64,000 bases of DNA from Closterium sp. Naga37s-1 (lineage: Eukaryota; Streptophyta; Zygnematophyceae; Desmidiales; Closteriaceae), in NCBI GenBank assembly GCA_947471745.1, contig CANJKZ010000783.1, forward strand, positions 1,252,501-1,316,500. Reading direction: 5' to 3'. The notes below the pieces were generated by a model. It did no database searches and was not told the DNA's origin. It was given only the letters and a program-made list of their open reading frames with translations. Positions within the stretch are counted from its first letter, which is position 1. Each line of letters opens with the position of its first letter. The position numbers and the translations under genes are program-made. Positions 11,867-24,400 of the stretch are shown piece after piece.

Positions 11867-12273
11867 GCTGTTGCCGTTGTAAGATTATTTACTTCGCGCA
11901 GCGCGTGTTGGGCTACAAATTTTAATTTACTTCTTGATGATTTCGAGTCGCCCTCGGTTTCAACTGACAACTTATGTCTAAAATAGTAGCATCAAGACTG
12001 CCACGTGGCGGCACGCGATTGAAGCAAACTAGGGTTTCAAGAAATGCACTTCAGATCCATCAAACAGTAGCTAGAAGGACATTGGATCCAAATCGCAATC
12101 TGAAATCTGAGACATTTAGCGAATTCCCAATGTGCCTTCGCCGTAGTGTGGCGAAGCCATTTATCGAAGTCGGAGGCTGCTTTTTCAGAGCTCGCCACCG
12201 TAGGTTACCCCGAAGGTTGCCTCACTCCATGAGAAACTGAGGCTTGCACCACCGAGAATGACGTTAGCAGGAA
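11867..12273. other. intergenic between the ELM2/SANT gene and SSU72
   Basis: Holds the upstream region of the ELM2/SANT gene and the 3' flank of SSU72. Nothing else recognised. Confidence 0.5.
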
Positions 12274-13989
12274 TCAATAGAACACTATGTTGTACACTAG
12301 ATCCTGCTTATACTGTTTTCTAAATCTTCTCATGACCACCTCAACTTCATCCTCCCAACTTGTGAGGTCTTCCAACTGCAAGAAAATGAGGGGGGCACAC
12401 AGTAGCACTGGCCACGTTAGAAGGAAAAGCAATAATAGGACCCTGGATCTCCTCGAGTATCCTTGGTTAAATGCACGTATGCTGGATGCTTCTGCTTCTT
12501 AAGCATGTGCACTAAGACCTTGTAAAAGGGCATTACATGTACACAATCTGCTGGGAAATATACCCGTCGTTTTGAAACATGGGGCCATGTTTCCTCAACG
12601 TGACAGATGCGCTCCCTGATTGGCCTCACCATCCTACAAAGTCGTAGAGCCGCTTCTGCTCCAGATGCTGCTTCTTCATGCGTATCTCTAACTTCAAGGT
12701 TGATGACCAGTGCTGCTTGATGAAGTGTACGCTCCCGAGCAAACATGTCTGCAACACAGTACCACCAGATGAGCACAGGAATGAAACGATTCTCGATCAT
12801 TAGATCTGATGTATTGAACGTCAACAGTTACAACACCGCTAACTCATACCGGTGAAAATCTTGACATTTCCCCCCCTGAAGAGGATTTTCATGCACATGC
12901 TATAGTAAATTACTATACTTTCTCCAAAAACAGCATTCACCAGCTGTTGGTACTTCTGCTGATACTACGTATTCTCAAGACCCTGCAAACGGATGAGGGC
13001 TACTAAAAATGCAGAGGAATATTGACACTGCTGATAAATGAAAGACTAAGTGAGTGGACGTGTCATTGACTGACTGTGTGTCAGCATATCTGTGCATGCA
13101 TGTATGGGTGTGTCTACATGAGTGTAATCGTGACGTGTGTGATGGATGTGGGTGTGCGAGCGTGCATGGGTGCGTGTGTGCGCGTGATAGCTGCGTGAGT
13201 GAGGGAGGAAAGACGCTCAGGTAATTGCAAGAGTCCGTGAGTGACAAAGCAAAAGTGACAGGGCATGCAGAAGAGCCACAGAACGAGAAGGTGGGGAGAG
13301 GGCGAAGGAGAAAAGGACCGAGCAAGCTGCATGTTTTCGGGAATGAAGGTGAAACGGACGTGAGTCCAGGTGACATAACATCCAAGACAAAACTAAAATG
13401 TAACCACTTGCGTGACTTGCGACCTTAACCCTTGAATATTAAAGCTACAAGAGACATGTCCGCGTAGGGATTCGGAACACTCGTTACCTTCAATGACCAT
13501 GTCAAAAACTCGCTCCTCAAATGTAATGACGACATCGAAGGGACCGTCAGCGGCATTGTCCTGCCACTTTTGAGGAGCTTCCTTGACCGCAAGATTCCGT
13601 CTCAGCATTCTTAGGATGCCATTCCTTTTATACCTGAGAAAACCATATATTACACACACTCGGCAAATGAACGAATAAGTAAATTGATAACAAATGTGTG
13701 AACGCTAGACCTGCAGAAGCTTGCCGAAGATTTGAGTGCCATGTATTTTGAACTGAGTGAAGTGTCTCACTTACAGCTCAGGGTCTTTGCCTTGAAGCTC
13801 CTCAAACATGTATTTGTACGGCGTGCCGAATTTGTAGACATTGGGTTCTCGTATACTTGGTCCGGGGAGCTTGACGTTACTGCCGGTACCATACGAGCTG
13901 ACATCGAACCCTTCTCGTTGAAGAATCGCATGTGATTCCATGCTACGGTTCTGATTCGATGCGCAGACCATGGCGAACCGAAGACGCAT
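12274..13989 (-). CDS. SSU72: RNA polymerase II CTD phosphatase SSU72
   Basis: Four exons: 13775-13989, 13488-13633, 12630-12748 and 12274-12375. Lengths 215+146+119+102 give 193 residues plus stop; the human protein is about 194. Exon 1 has the phosphatase P-loop Cys-X5-Arg motif (CASNQNRS) near residue 8, then SYGTGSNVKLPGPS and EPNVYKFGTPYKYMFEEL. Exon 2 has YKRNGILRMLRRN and WQDNAADGPFDVVITFEERV; exon 3 VINLEVRDTHEEA; exon 4 WEDEVEVVMRRFRKQY and the family's C-terminal hydrophobic end NIVFY. SSU72 removes phosphate from Ser5/Ser7 of the polymerase CTD heptad and works in mRNA 3'-end processing. Intron phases agree at each junction. The exons are clean: no partial copies were found in these introns. 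Divergent from the F-box gene, with a 1.2-kb shared upstream region. Confidence 0.96.
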
Positions 13990-15208
13990 CTTGTGCAGCG
14001 GTATATTCAGATCCGAGACTTCGCGGGCTCAGCACTTACAAAACCCGAAGGAATGCCACAGAGAGTGACGGGACGGACGTAAAACAGCACGAGAAACCGT
14101 TTTCGGACATCAACTACCTAAAAATGATAATAGCGATGTCATTCTCATAAGCTTCCGCAGGTGAAGAGGACCGATAAAAAGCGGAGAATCCTCTAATGCC
14201 TGAAATTATCCTAGCCTGTGCCTGTAGAACCTAACAGCTTGCCTGTATGTGGAACTTATCAGAAAAATACTCGTGCAGCTAATGGTGGTGGGTTTTTGTA
14301 CTTCGCCTGCACGAACCCCAACAGAGATAGTCATGGGTTTCGCTAAATTTAGGGGGTAAACATTACTTTTATTTAGTAGCCTTGAAAAGTTTCGTCGTCC
14401 CTGTGAGAAAAAAGTTCGGGCGGCTGGATGGAGCATCATTTTGGCTAGAGCTCTGTCAGTTGTGCTCTGGTAAGTGAAAAGGGTGTTTTGGTGGCATGTA
14501 ACTAACCTAGACGTTCCGAAAAAAAATCATGCAGCAGTTTAAATTCGCAAACCACCCTAATTCATCATCAAGAGAAAATGCCCTCCGTGATAGGCCTTCC
14601 CCTTCATCCTGTTCCAAAATAACTGATTTCCCTCAGCTGACTGCGGAGCGGATGGTTCGAATTCAAGCTAAGAGTGAAAGGAATCACCGTCCCAACCATG
14701 GCACACGCTATACGCGTAGAATTCGGAGCTAATAGACAAACTGAGTAACTTGTAAGGCGGGAGTCGTACTCTTCTACTAACCGCCGTTCGTTTTTCTTGA
14801 AACAACGGCAATCTATCCACCGTCGCCTCTCCCATAAAAAAGGCATGCGAACCCGCGGTTTCGCTTAGTCGTCCCGTCGTCACTTGTTTTCCCCTCTTTT
14901 GTCTCCTTGATATCGTAAAAATTCGATCTTCCGTGCATGTCTTCACCTCCTATACCCGTCTCCTTCAACCTGTCTGAGTCCACTCAAAGATCACCGCAGG
15001 AGGCACCTCGTTACATGTAAGTTACATGTCCCTTGGCAGTTTTCCCTCGTTACATATCCTTCGTCCGCCTCCCTCTCCTCCCGCTCCCGCGCATTGTTTG
15101 CAGCAGAACGAGCACGAGTGAGAATTGCACAACCACACCCCCTCGCCCCTCCGTCTCCAAACACGCGCGCACACAAGCCCAACGCTTCGAGGCGTTTTAG
15201 AGCCTTCC
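13990..15208. other. shared upstream region of SSU72 and the F-box gene
   Basis: No coding region was recognised. Two pyrimidine-rich stretches lie within about 300 bases of the F-box start. Presumed bidirectional promoter region, inferred from divergent flanking genes. Confidence 0.5.
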
Positions 15209-18200
15209 ATGTCTCATTCCAAGCAGCCCAGGAGCCAAGGGAAGAGGAAAGACGGCAAGAATAGGCCCAGAGGAGGAGCAGAGAGCTCCATAGGAGACCC
15301 TTTCGCTCTCTCGGAAGAGCGTCTGGTGTCGCTTGATTTGGAGAGCGGTTTCAATCAACGGTGAGGATGAAATTCACACGTTTAAGGTGTTTATGCAATA
15401 TGATTTTTTTATTCTTTGCCTTCATAGTGTCCACATTCGTTTCTTCTTGCCCTACCCCTGTTCCTCCCCTGTCCCGTGTAGGTGTTTCCGATTTGCTTTG
15501 TCCCTGTTGAAATTATTCCGTGCATGTGCGCATCCATGCATGCATGTTTGGACGTGTGGTTACCCATGCATAGTAATGAGGGACTTGTTACTTTGACATG
15601 CCATGAGCTTCCTCCCCTGTGTAAGTCTGTCAAGTCTGTCCGTATACCTCCCCCTTTCTCTTTGTACATGTGCACACACATGCCGCCATGCAACCATGCT
15701 ACCATGCACACATGCTTGCCTGCACGCGTGCCACATTCCATGCATGCATGGCCACAGGAGGGACTACTCTGAAGCATGTCACGAGCTTTCTCTCCTGCTC
15801 CGCGTTGAGTTGGCTAAAAAATTGGCTCCTTAAACGCGGTTTCTGTTTTGAATACCTACCTCACATTCCATCCCATGCATGCATGAGTACAGAAGGGACT
15901 ACTCTGAAGCATGCCGCGAGCTCTCTCTCCTGCTCCGCCTCTGCTACTCCCTCGCTCCCAAGCCCGTGCAATCCCACCTCTACTCCCTCGCCCAACAAGC
16001 CATTGCCAACCTCCCCTGGTATGAATGGAGGGTTTTTAGGCAACTAGAAAATTGTAGCTTGCTCCGCCTCTGCTACTCCCTCGCTCCCACGCCCGTGCAA
16101 TCCCACCTCTACTCCCTCGCTCAACAAGCCATTGCCAACCTCCCCTGGTATGAATGGAGGGTTTTTAGTCAACTAGAAAATTGTCGCTTGCTCCGCCTCT
16201 GCTACTCCCTCTCCCACGCCCGTGCAATCGCACCTCTACTCCCTCGCTTAACAAGCCATTGCCAACCTCCGCTGGTATGAATGGAGGGTTTTTAGTCAAC
16301 TAGAAAATTGTCGCTTGCTCCGCCTCTGCTACTCCCTCTCTCCCACGCCCGTGCAATCGCACCTCTACTCCCTCGCTTAACAAGCCATTGCCAACCTCCC
16401 CTGGTAACGTTACATATGAGCTGGTTTTTGAGAACTTTGAGGAACAAATTGCACCTTCACTTGCATTCTCATCTCAACAAGCCATTACCAACAACTCCTG
16501 GTACAGTGACGTATAATCATTGGGAACAGCTCCGTTTATGTATGCCTCCCATGTGTTTCGTTGTTGCCAGCATGGACGGCGCTCTGCACAGGTCAGCAGC
16601 GCGCCAGCTCATCCAGGCGTGTCAGGCGGCGCTGCCACGTCAGCGCAAGCAAGCGGTTACCGCCGAGTACAAGCGACTCTGCGTCATGCTCGCTCGGGCG
16701 GAGAAGAAATCCGAGAGTGCAGTCGAAGAGGAGAGCGAGGAAGAAGAAGGGGGGGAGGAGCAGCAACAGCAAGAAGCAAATGATTCCACTGGAAGCTCCA
16801 CCAAACAGGGTTTCCAGCCCTTGAACTTTGAAAGATCTTCCAGCATGCCTCCTTGTATCCCCACCTCTCAAGCATGCTCTCTCACTTCTTATCCTCCGTC
16901 TCTCCCTCCTCTACGGTCTGACATCTTGCACCTCCTCTTCTCTCACCTTGACCCTTTCTCGCTTGCCCGAGCCTCTGCTGTTTGCTCCCACTGGAGGGAC
17001 ATTGCAGCTGCTTGCCTCGTTTCCGTACCTGCTGCCGATGCCCGGGAGAGCAGGAGTGGGAAGGGCCGGTCCGGAGGGGAGGTGCAGGAGAGACAGAGGC
17101 CGTTGTGGCGAGAGTTTGTTTCTCGGTGTGCACAGGGTCAGTTTTCCTTGTTTGTTTCACCTTTTTGTTCTTTTTCTTTTTTTATCTCTCTTTTTATTCT
17201 CAGTTCTCTTGAGCCAAGGGTGTTGTATTGGGAATATGCTGCTAACTTGCAGTCAGGATTTTGACTTCTTCACATGGATCGCTGCTAATATGCTGCTTAC
17301 ATACCATGGGTCGCTGCCACAGCACACCATTAATCTGCAGCTCATCTCATGTCCTGTCTACTGCTTGCTTGCTTCTCCCTTCGCTGGAAGTTAGTTGAAT
17401 TGCAAAAACAGCTAGTGTTCTCTCCTCTCTTTTCTTGTTTTCCCCTTCCTTGTACCCCCTTCTATCCAGGCTCTTCACTGTCCTCTTTACAGTCCAACCG
17501 GGTACTGTGTAGAGAATGCAGCATGGTGGCGTGGACCCCCAATTCCGCCCCTACACCTCCTCCTCACGCTACTACTCCCTCTTCCCCCTCGGTTGCACCA
17601 TCGCTAGCCACAGCCACTCTCTCATCTGCTCAGTTTTTCCGGGGAAAAAATAAGGGCAGGGGTGGGATTGTCACTCCAGGGAATAACAGTACGGGTACGG
17701 GTGTAGGTCTTGGTGCTTCTGGAAAGGAAAAAGGAGCTGGAGCCTGTTGCGGGAGCAGCATGGCTGGTGGTTCTTCTGCTGGAGCTGGAAGGGCGGGTAA
17801 AGTGGGTAGTGAGACCGTGGACAGGCATGATGTAGCAGCAGACAGGTGTGAGTTGGCAAGCAGGAGTGGTGGTGGTGGCGGTGGTGGCGGTGGTGGCAGT
17901 GGTGGCAGTGGTGGTGGTGGCGGTGGTGGTGGTGGCGGTGGTGGTGGTGGCGGTGGTGGTGGTGGCGGTGGTGGTGGTGGCGGTGGCGGCAGTTGCAGCG
18001 GCAGCAGCAACGGCGGCAGCCGTGCAGCGGCAGCGAGAGCGAGGTTCTTTGCTAGAACGTGTCGTGTGAAGAGCGCAACGAGACGGGGGTACAGAATGCA
18101 GCAGCACGTGTGGAAACTTGCCGGAACAGCAAAGGTGAGGGATGCAGCTTCCGTAACTGCTGTGCCACACACGAGACTGCTTATTGTCCATAGCTCTTTG

Positions 18201-18664
18201 TTCTTTGTGCTATGCCGGCACCTCGTAATCACAGGTATATATGATCCCTGTTGCTTCCTGCACACATTGTGATCACGCATGCCGCTCTCACGCGCGTGAA
18301 GTGAGAAATGATCCCTCGTTGCGCTCTTCACGCAGCACATTGTGTGCTGAGCTCTCTCCGCCCCTCCTAGTGCAGGTTGTGGCATCCCTCTCTGACGAGT
18401 TTGAGGGGGAGGAATCCAGTGACGAGGATGGCGAAGGAGTAGTTAGAATTGGTAGTTACCACTCAAATGCATCTGCTGTGTCTCTAACTTCCTCTCTCAC
18501 TCGGCCCTGTGCAGGTTGTGGCATCCCTATCTGACGAGTTTGAGGGGGAGGAGTCCAGTGACGAGGATGGTGCTGGAGTAGGTAGAACTGGTTACCACTC
18601 CAACGCATCTACTGTCTCACGGTTTTGGTGGGACTTTCATTCTAATGCAGCAATTTATTGGTGA
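15209..18664 (+). CDS. F-box protein, At5g52880-like
   Basis: Five exons: 15209-15360, 15893-16018, 16571-17136, 17470-18134 and 18515-18664, giving 552 residues with consistent phases. Exon 2 (RDYSEACRELSLLLRLCYSL) and exon 3 start (LIQACQAALPRQRKQAVTAE) match the N-terminal helical region of the plant F-box protein I recall as At5g52880. The F-box follows at DILHLLFSHLDPFSLARASA and VCSHWRDIAAA. F-box proteins bind Skp1 and recruit substrates to SCF ubiquitin ligases; the substrate is unknown. Exon 4 adds a short Cys motif (LCRECSMVAW) and a long Gly run encoded by GGT/GGC repeats near 17868-18000. An in-frame Met at 15125 is an alternative start. The last exon exists in two copies (18376 and 18515 acceptors); either gives a stop, at 18534 or 18664, so the C-terminus is uncertain. 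Confidence 0.8.
15757..16404 (+). repeat. partial copies of F-box-gene exon 2
   Basis: One acceptor-side copy (acceptor at about 15757, GAGGGACTACTCTGAAGC) lies upstream of the full exon 2, and three donor-side copies (about 16058-16148, 16190-16274, 16318-16402) lie downstream, each encoding most of LCYSLAPTPVQSHLYSLAQQ. Only 15893-16018 has both matching splice sites and the full peptide. Confidence 0.85.
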
Positions 18665-20640
18665 ATTGTTGTGCTGCTTTTTTAGGCGCCGCAAAATCGT
18701 GTTGGCTGGACTTCAATTCAATGCAGCAAATTATTGGTGCATTGTTGTGCTACCATGGATGTTTATCACCTGCCGGTGCTCTTTGTTTCACCGTACCTAC
18801 CATGCCGTATCTTTGTGTAATGTATTGTACCATGAGGCCAATTTTTGGGGTGATTTCTTGTCATCACAATCAAAATTGTGCTTGGCGCCAACGGCAAGAT
18901 GTAAATTGCAATCTAAACTCAGCCACACCAACCGCATACAGTACTCTCCCATCCCATCCATCATCCAGTCAAATAAGATGGGACTTTCGAATGATGAGGT
19001 TCCGGGTTCAGACCTCAGTGCCGGTGAGTTCTGCCAGCCCCCCAGAAGGGGGTTTCGCACTGCTCATCTGGGAGTGGATATTCCTTACCTCGATATACCC
19101 AGCGAGGCGTGTAAATAAGTGGGTAGGCGGATTACGATCGACCCATCATCTTGTTGCCAAAGGGGATGTCCCCTATAACCTTTACCTATACCCATCCACC
19201 CATCATCTTGTTGCCAATTGGACAAGTTTAGCGAGGCATAGCAACGATCAATACCAATACCGGTACATGCATCTATGGTGTACATGGTCATCTCGTCTGG
19301 TTGTGAGATGAGACTGACATATGGTGGTGCAACAGGCAGCCACCTTTGCATGATAAAGGGTCCCTACCCTACCCTATGTTTAAACTCATCATGCAAAGGC
19401 ACTCTTGATTTTGGAGCCGTTTCCTGGAAGCAAAGGATATATTGCACATGCTGGAATGATCCGTATACCATGGTAGCACACCGTAACTCCCACCTGTAAC
19501 ACACGCGACAATACAGAAAACAACAGGAACATCAAGACGAGGCAGATAATAAGCGCAATATAAACAAAAGAGACATGGCTACATAAACTTATGACGTACT
19601 CTACAAACCTATGATAGCCCTTGTACCAAAGAGGGTGACTCTGTGGAGAGTAAGGGGTGGAATTGATACGTCAACCTTCACCAGAAAATTACGACAAGGA
19701 GGCGAAAGTAAAGAATTGATGGAGAAAGGTAAAGGGGTGACAGAGAATGGGGAGAGGGGACGAGATGGTGGTTTGGGGAGGGTGTTGGAGGGAGAGAGGA
19801 TTGGGTTGGGAAGACTTGAATGGGGAGAGGGGGCAAGGGCGGGTTTAACCTCAAACGAGCAACGGCCGGTGGGGGCAGGGTGGGGGAGTGATGGAGAACG
19901 AGCAGAGGGGAAGGGCACAACTAGGAAGCATACAATGAAAGGCGGCGTCGGGGAGAACGAGCAGAGGGAGTTTGACCTCAAAGGACGGTGTGGGAAATTT
20001 AAAAAACAGTTTGTTGTAACACTGTGCTGTAGCAGTGTGTGCAGAGAGTAGCAGTGTGTGCAGAGAGGGAAGGAGCTCACCTGCTGGCAATGAGTAAAGC
20101 CCTGAGCCAATGCACCACCTCGTGAGTCCTGAGCATAAGCCACCTCATGCCCATGAAGCAAATTCCATAGGCGCCACGAATGCACAGCACCAGCAGCGCT
20201 CCTGTTTTTGAGCCCCCTCGAAAGTAGTCTGGTGGAGGACACCCATTTGCCACCTCGGAGAAACCCAGGCTGAAGATCCGCCCAACAAATAAGACCCAAC
20301 AGTTAACTCCCAACGGCCCATTGCGCCTTGAGATGCCCCTGAACTCAAACTCGAGCCACCTCTAAATCAGCATTTATAGAGCCCAGTCAGCCTGTCAAGC
20401 ACCTTCCTCACTGACCCCCTCTCCTACTCTCCCTCTCCTCTCTCCACCCTCCTCTCCCTCTCTGGCCCACATCACCCCTGCCCTGCCAAACAGCGAGACA
20501 AGTAGTTCTAACGACCAATTGGGCTTTCTAACCGATCAGCTGTGCATGTTCGTCAGTAAGCAATCAGCCTATAAGTCAGTGTATCTGTCTTTCAGTCAGT
20601 CAGACAGTCTGTCAGTCAGTCGACCAGTCACACTCAGTCA
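18665..20640. other. intergenic between convergent F-box and VPS50 genes
   Basis: No protein family was recognised on either strand. Short direct repeats occur near 18600-18760 (GCAATTTATTGG / GCAAATTATTGG) and 19140-19220 (CATCATCTTGTTGCCAA). A GA-rich stretch lies at 19680-19980. Short open frames at 19611-20051 (plus) and 19601-20299 (minus) show no family features. Confidence 0.5.
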
Positions 20641-21408
20641 GACAATCTACCATGGGTCAATGAGGTCAACATGATTCTTCCCCTCCAACTCTTCCTCTCT
20701 TCACAGCATCTTACCACTGCCTTTGTTTAAATTCTCCCATTCTTACTCACCTCCCCCATCCTGCCCTTCAATCCAGTGAATCGAGTCAACGGGAGTTTTT
20801 CTCCTTACCCTGCCTCGTGGCCTTAACCCTTTTCATTCTCTTCTGCCTCATGCCCTCCATTTGTCCACCTCCCCTTGATCTAGTCAACGAGATCAACGCG
20901 ATTCTTCCTCCTCCATTGCTTTCTCGCTGCCACAACCTCACTCGCACAAGTGGATTCAACCATCGAAGCTCATTTCCACTCAACTACCCTGCCTGCCCGT
21001 CCTGCCCCTCCAACAGGTCAATGAGGTCAACGCAACTCTTCTTCCATTTTTCCTCGCCGTCAACCCCTCACACATGCTCACTTCCGCTCTTGCCCCCCTC
21101 GCTCAACTGCCCGCCTGCCCCTGCCCCTCGATCCAGTCCATGAAGTCAACATGAGTCTCTCTCGTCCATTTCTTCCCCACTATCACCCCTTGACACGTGT
21201 ACCATTGCTCCCAGCAACGCGCATCGGCCCCTGCCCCTCGTGCACGCTCATCTCTCCTTTTAATTCCAGCTGGTTTTTGAGAATTCTCAAAAACGTGCTC
21301 ATCTGCTCTCCTGCCCCCTCGATCCGGTCAATGAGGTCAACACGAGCCTTCCTCCTACACACACGGGTACGGAAGCTCCCACTCATGCTCATTCCTACCC
21401 CCTCACGC
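20640..21408 (-). repeat. decayed donor-free copies of the VPS50 terminal exon
   Basis: About six degenerate copies of the segment encoding TRVDLIDRI recur every 100-180 bp (near 20657, 20777, 20880, 21010, 21130, 21310), progressively diverged from the copies in the last exon. A palindrome at 21273-21294 (core GAGAATTCTC) separates two of them. Confidence 0.7.
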
Positions 21409-24400
21409 TCATCTAATCTCCTGCCCCTCGATCCGGTCAATCAAGTCAACGCGGGTCTTCCTCCTCCATCCCTTCATCACTGCCACCAGGTTGATCAGTG
21501 AAACAACTTGAGCTCGTGAATACTCCTGGAAGTGGGGGAAAACAGACGGGCACGGCATGGCAGAGCGGAGGTCAATTCGGTCAATGAGGTCAACGCGGGT
21601 CTTCCTCCTCCACCCCTTAGTCACTGCCACCAGGTTGATCAGCCACACCACCTGAGCTCGTGAATACTCCTGGATGTGGGATATGATACAAGGTTGAAAT
21701 ATACCTAAAAACAGGCACTATAAAGCATAAAAACCTCCTGGAAGTGGAGGTAGGGATCGCTCCTGGAAGTAGGGATCGGCGATCGCAGACAGACAGACAG
21801 CCTGGCCGGTTACCTGCCTGTCTGACAGACAGCCTAATTACCTAGCTGGCACGAACCAGCCAGGATTGAGACTGGCTCACTGCCTAATTACACGATACCT
21901 ATGTTACTTGGAAGACATGGTTACCTGTATTGAGACGCCTCAGAACAGGACATCATGCTACCTGGTGGACATGGTTACCTGGTTACCGATTACATGTCTA
22001 CACGGTTATGCGGTTACTCACGGGATGGCTGAGTGCCCAGTAGAGGTACTCTGTCTCGGGCAGGTAGAAGGCCTGCAGGGAAGAGAGGTGGGGGGTGCGG
22101 CGGGGGTTAGGGGTGGGGGGAGTGCTTGAGTCAACTCAAAGGGCCCCCATACCGGTACTCTGTCTCAAAGCGTGGCTGAGCGCCCAGTAGAGGTACTCTG
22201 TCTCGGGCAGGTGAAAGGCCTGCAGGGAAGAGAGGTGGGGGGTGCGGGAAGAAGGGGAGGGGGGATTTAAGTCTCAGAAGTCGCCCAGTAAAGGTACTCT
22301 GTCTCCGGCAAGTAAAAGGCCTGCAGGGACGGGAGGTGGGGGGTAAAAGGGGGTAGGGGTGGGGGGGGTGCTCGAGTCAACTCAAAAGGCTTCAATCAGG
22401 CTAGGTACTCTCTCTCAAAGTGTGGCTGAGCGCCCAGTAGAGGTACTCTGTCTCAGGCAGGTGGGGGAAAAGGGGTGTGGGGATGTGGCAACAGTGGTAG
22501 CAGAAAAGCGGGCGACATGTGGACAATGATTGGCTGAGAGGTGTGGTGGGGAGAATACTCTCAACTTCACATCACATGTACATTCACTCACTAGTGTTGG
22601 GACCACTTGGTTGGGATGTGCCGCCCAAGAAGCCAAGGACCAAGAACCAAGACCAAACTTGACCAACCACAATATGTTGTTGGGAAGACTACACAGAACA
22701 AACCCTCCCCTAGGGGTGAGCAAGGGGCAAACACGAACGTGTTTGTGTTCGCCCCTGCCCTCCCCCTCAACTTCACATATTTCTGATAGCAACACCTCCC
22801 ATATCGTATCATATGCATGTAGCAGTTCATACATAACAAAGTACAGCCTAGCGAACTTGAGTCCCCTAAGAGCTTCTTTTGAGTCGACTCAGAAATATGC
22901 ACGCTTCAACTCCCTCACCTTGATGTACGTGTCATGTCGGAGTGACTTTTGAGAATTCTCAAAAGTCACTCCAACCATCTGCTTGTCTGGGAGGCGGCAC
23001 CCGGTGAGTGAACACGGCTATTGCAGACTGTGGACACCCGGCCTGGGGCAAAGCAAATACCCCATGTTCCCTTCCCACCTTAATGTACGTGTCAACTATC
23101 TGCATGTCTGGGCGGCGCCCTGTGAGTTGCTGCAAGCCGTTGATCAGCGTCTGGAAGGAAAGGTGGGCAGATAAACAAACGGACGAGACTTGATCGCCTG
23201 CTGCAATGACACTCACACGGCGGTGCCCATAAGCTATAGCAGCCTGCTGTTAATTGGCCAGGAGGGTCGGGAAGTGGGGAGGAAGTGTATCAGGCAGGCA
23301 AGGGGCTGTAAGTGGAGCCTTTTGAGTCGACTCAAAAGTCACCTCGTAAGTGGCAGACGAGTTTTGAGAATTCTCAAAAGTCGCACCAATGTATCAGGCA
23401 GGCAAGGGGCTGTGAGTGGCAGGCAGATGAGTGTATTGCCAATCGACAGCAGCCTTCCACCACGTGGGAAGTGGGGAGGAAGTGTACCAGGCAGGCAGGC
23501 AGGCCATACACTCGTCTGCCATACACTTACAGTCCCTTGTCCGGATCCTAAGGGTGGCTACGAGTTGACTTAGGTGGATTCGGTCGTGTTGTAACAGAAA
23601 ATGTGATGGTTTTTGGTTTTTGGTTTTTGGTTTGGGGGAGTACTGGCTGGCAGCGGCAGGTTCTGCTTGGGAGTGGATGGCAGTGAATGGGAGTTGGAGG
23701 GTACCTGCAGGTCGAGGGACATAAGCGCACGCCCTTCATTGGAGCAGCGCTTGACTCGCAGGGATTTATTTAGAATTCTAAAAAAAACCCTGATTGGGAG
23801 TGGATGGCAGTGAATAGGAGTAGGAGGGTACCTGCAGGTCGAGGGACATAAGCGCCCGGCCCTCATTGGAGCAGCGCTTGACTCGCGAGAAGCCCTCGAC
23901 AAGCACGTCTGCTACTGCCTCCATTGCAAACTGCACCAGCTGGTGCTGCACCTGTGGGGGTCATGCCATGTCAGACACACAACACATGCACAGTGCAGGC
24001 AGAAAGCACAGCGTGCAGCGGAGCACACAGGTAAGCCCCCCAGAAGTGCACCAGTCGGGTAAGAGCCCTCCACGATGTTGGTTTGACTTTTGAGAATTCT
24101 CAAAAGTCAAACCAACGCAGAGGAGCACACAGGTAAGCCCCCCAGGAGTGCACCAGCCGGGTAAGAGCCCTCCACGAGCAGGTCTGCTACAGCTTCCATC
24201 GCAAACTGCAACCAGCTGGTGCTGCACCTGTGGGATTCGATGGCATGATCCGCACAGTAGAGGCAACAATAACAGGGTAATAGGGGGCAAAGCAGCACAG
24301 TTAAGAGCTCGAATGACTCACGAGAAGCCCTCCACCATCTCGCCTGCTACGGCTTCTACGGCTTCCATTGCGAATTGCACCAGCTGCTGCTGTACCTGCT

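Noticed and set aside
19601-20299. Minus-strand 232-residue frame and overlapping plus-strand frame
   Set aside because: No family similarity was recognised and the composition follows local GA/CT bias; not supported as genes.
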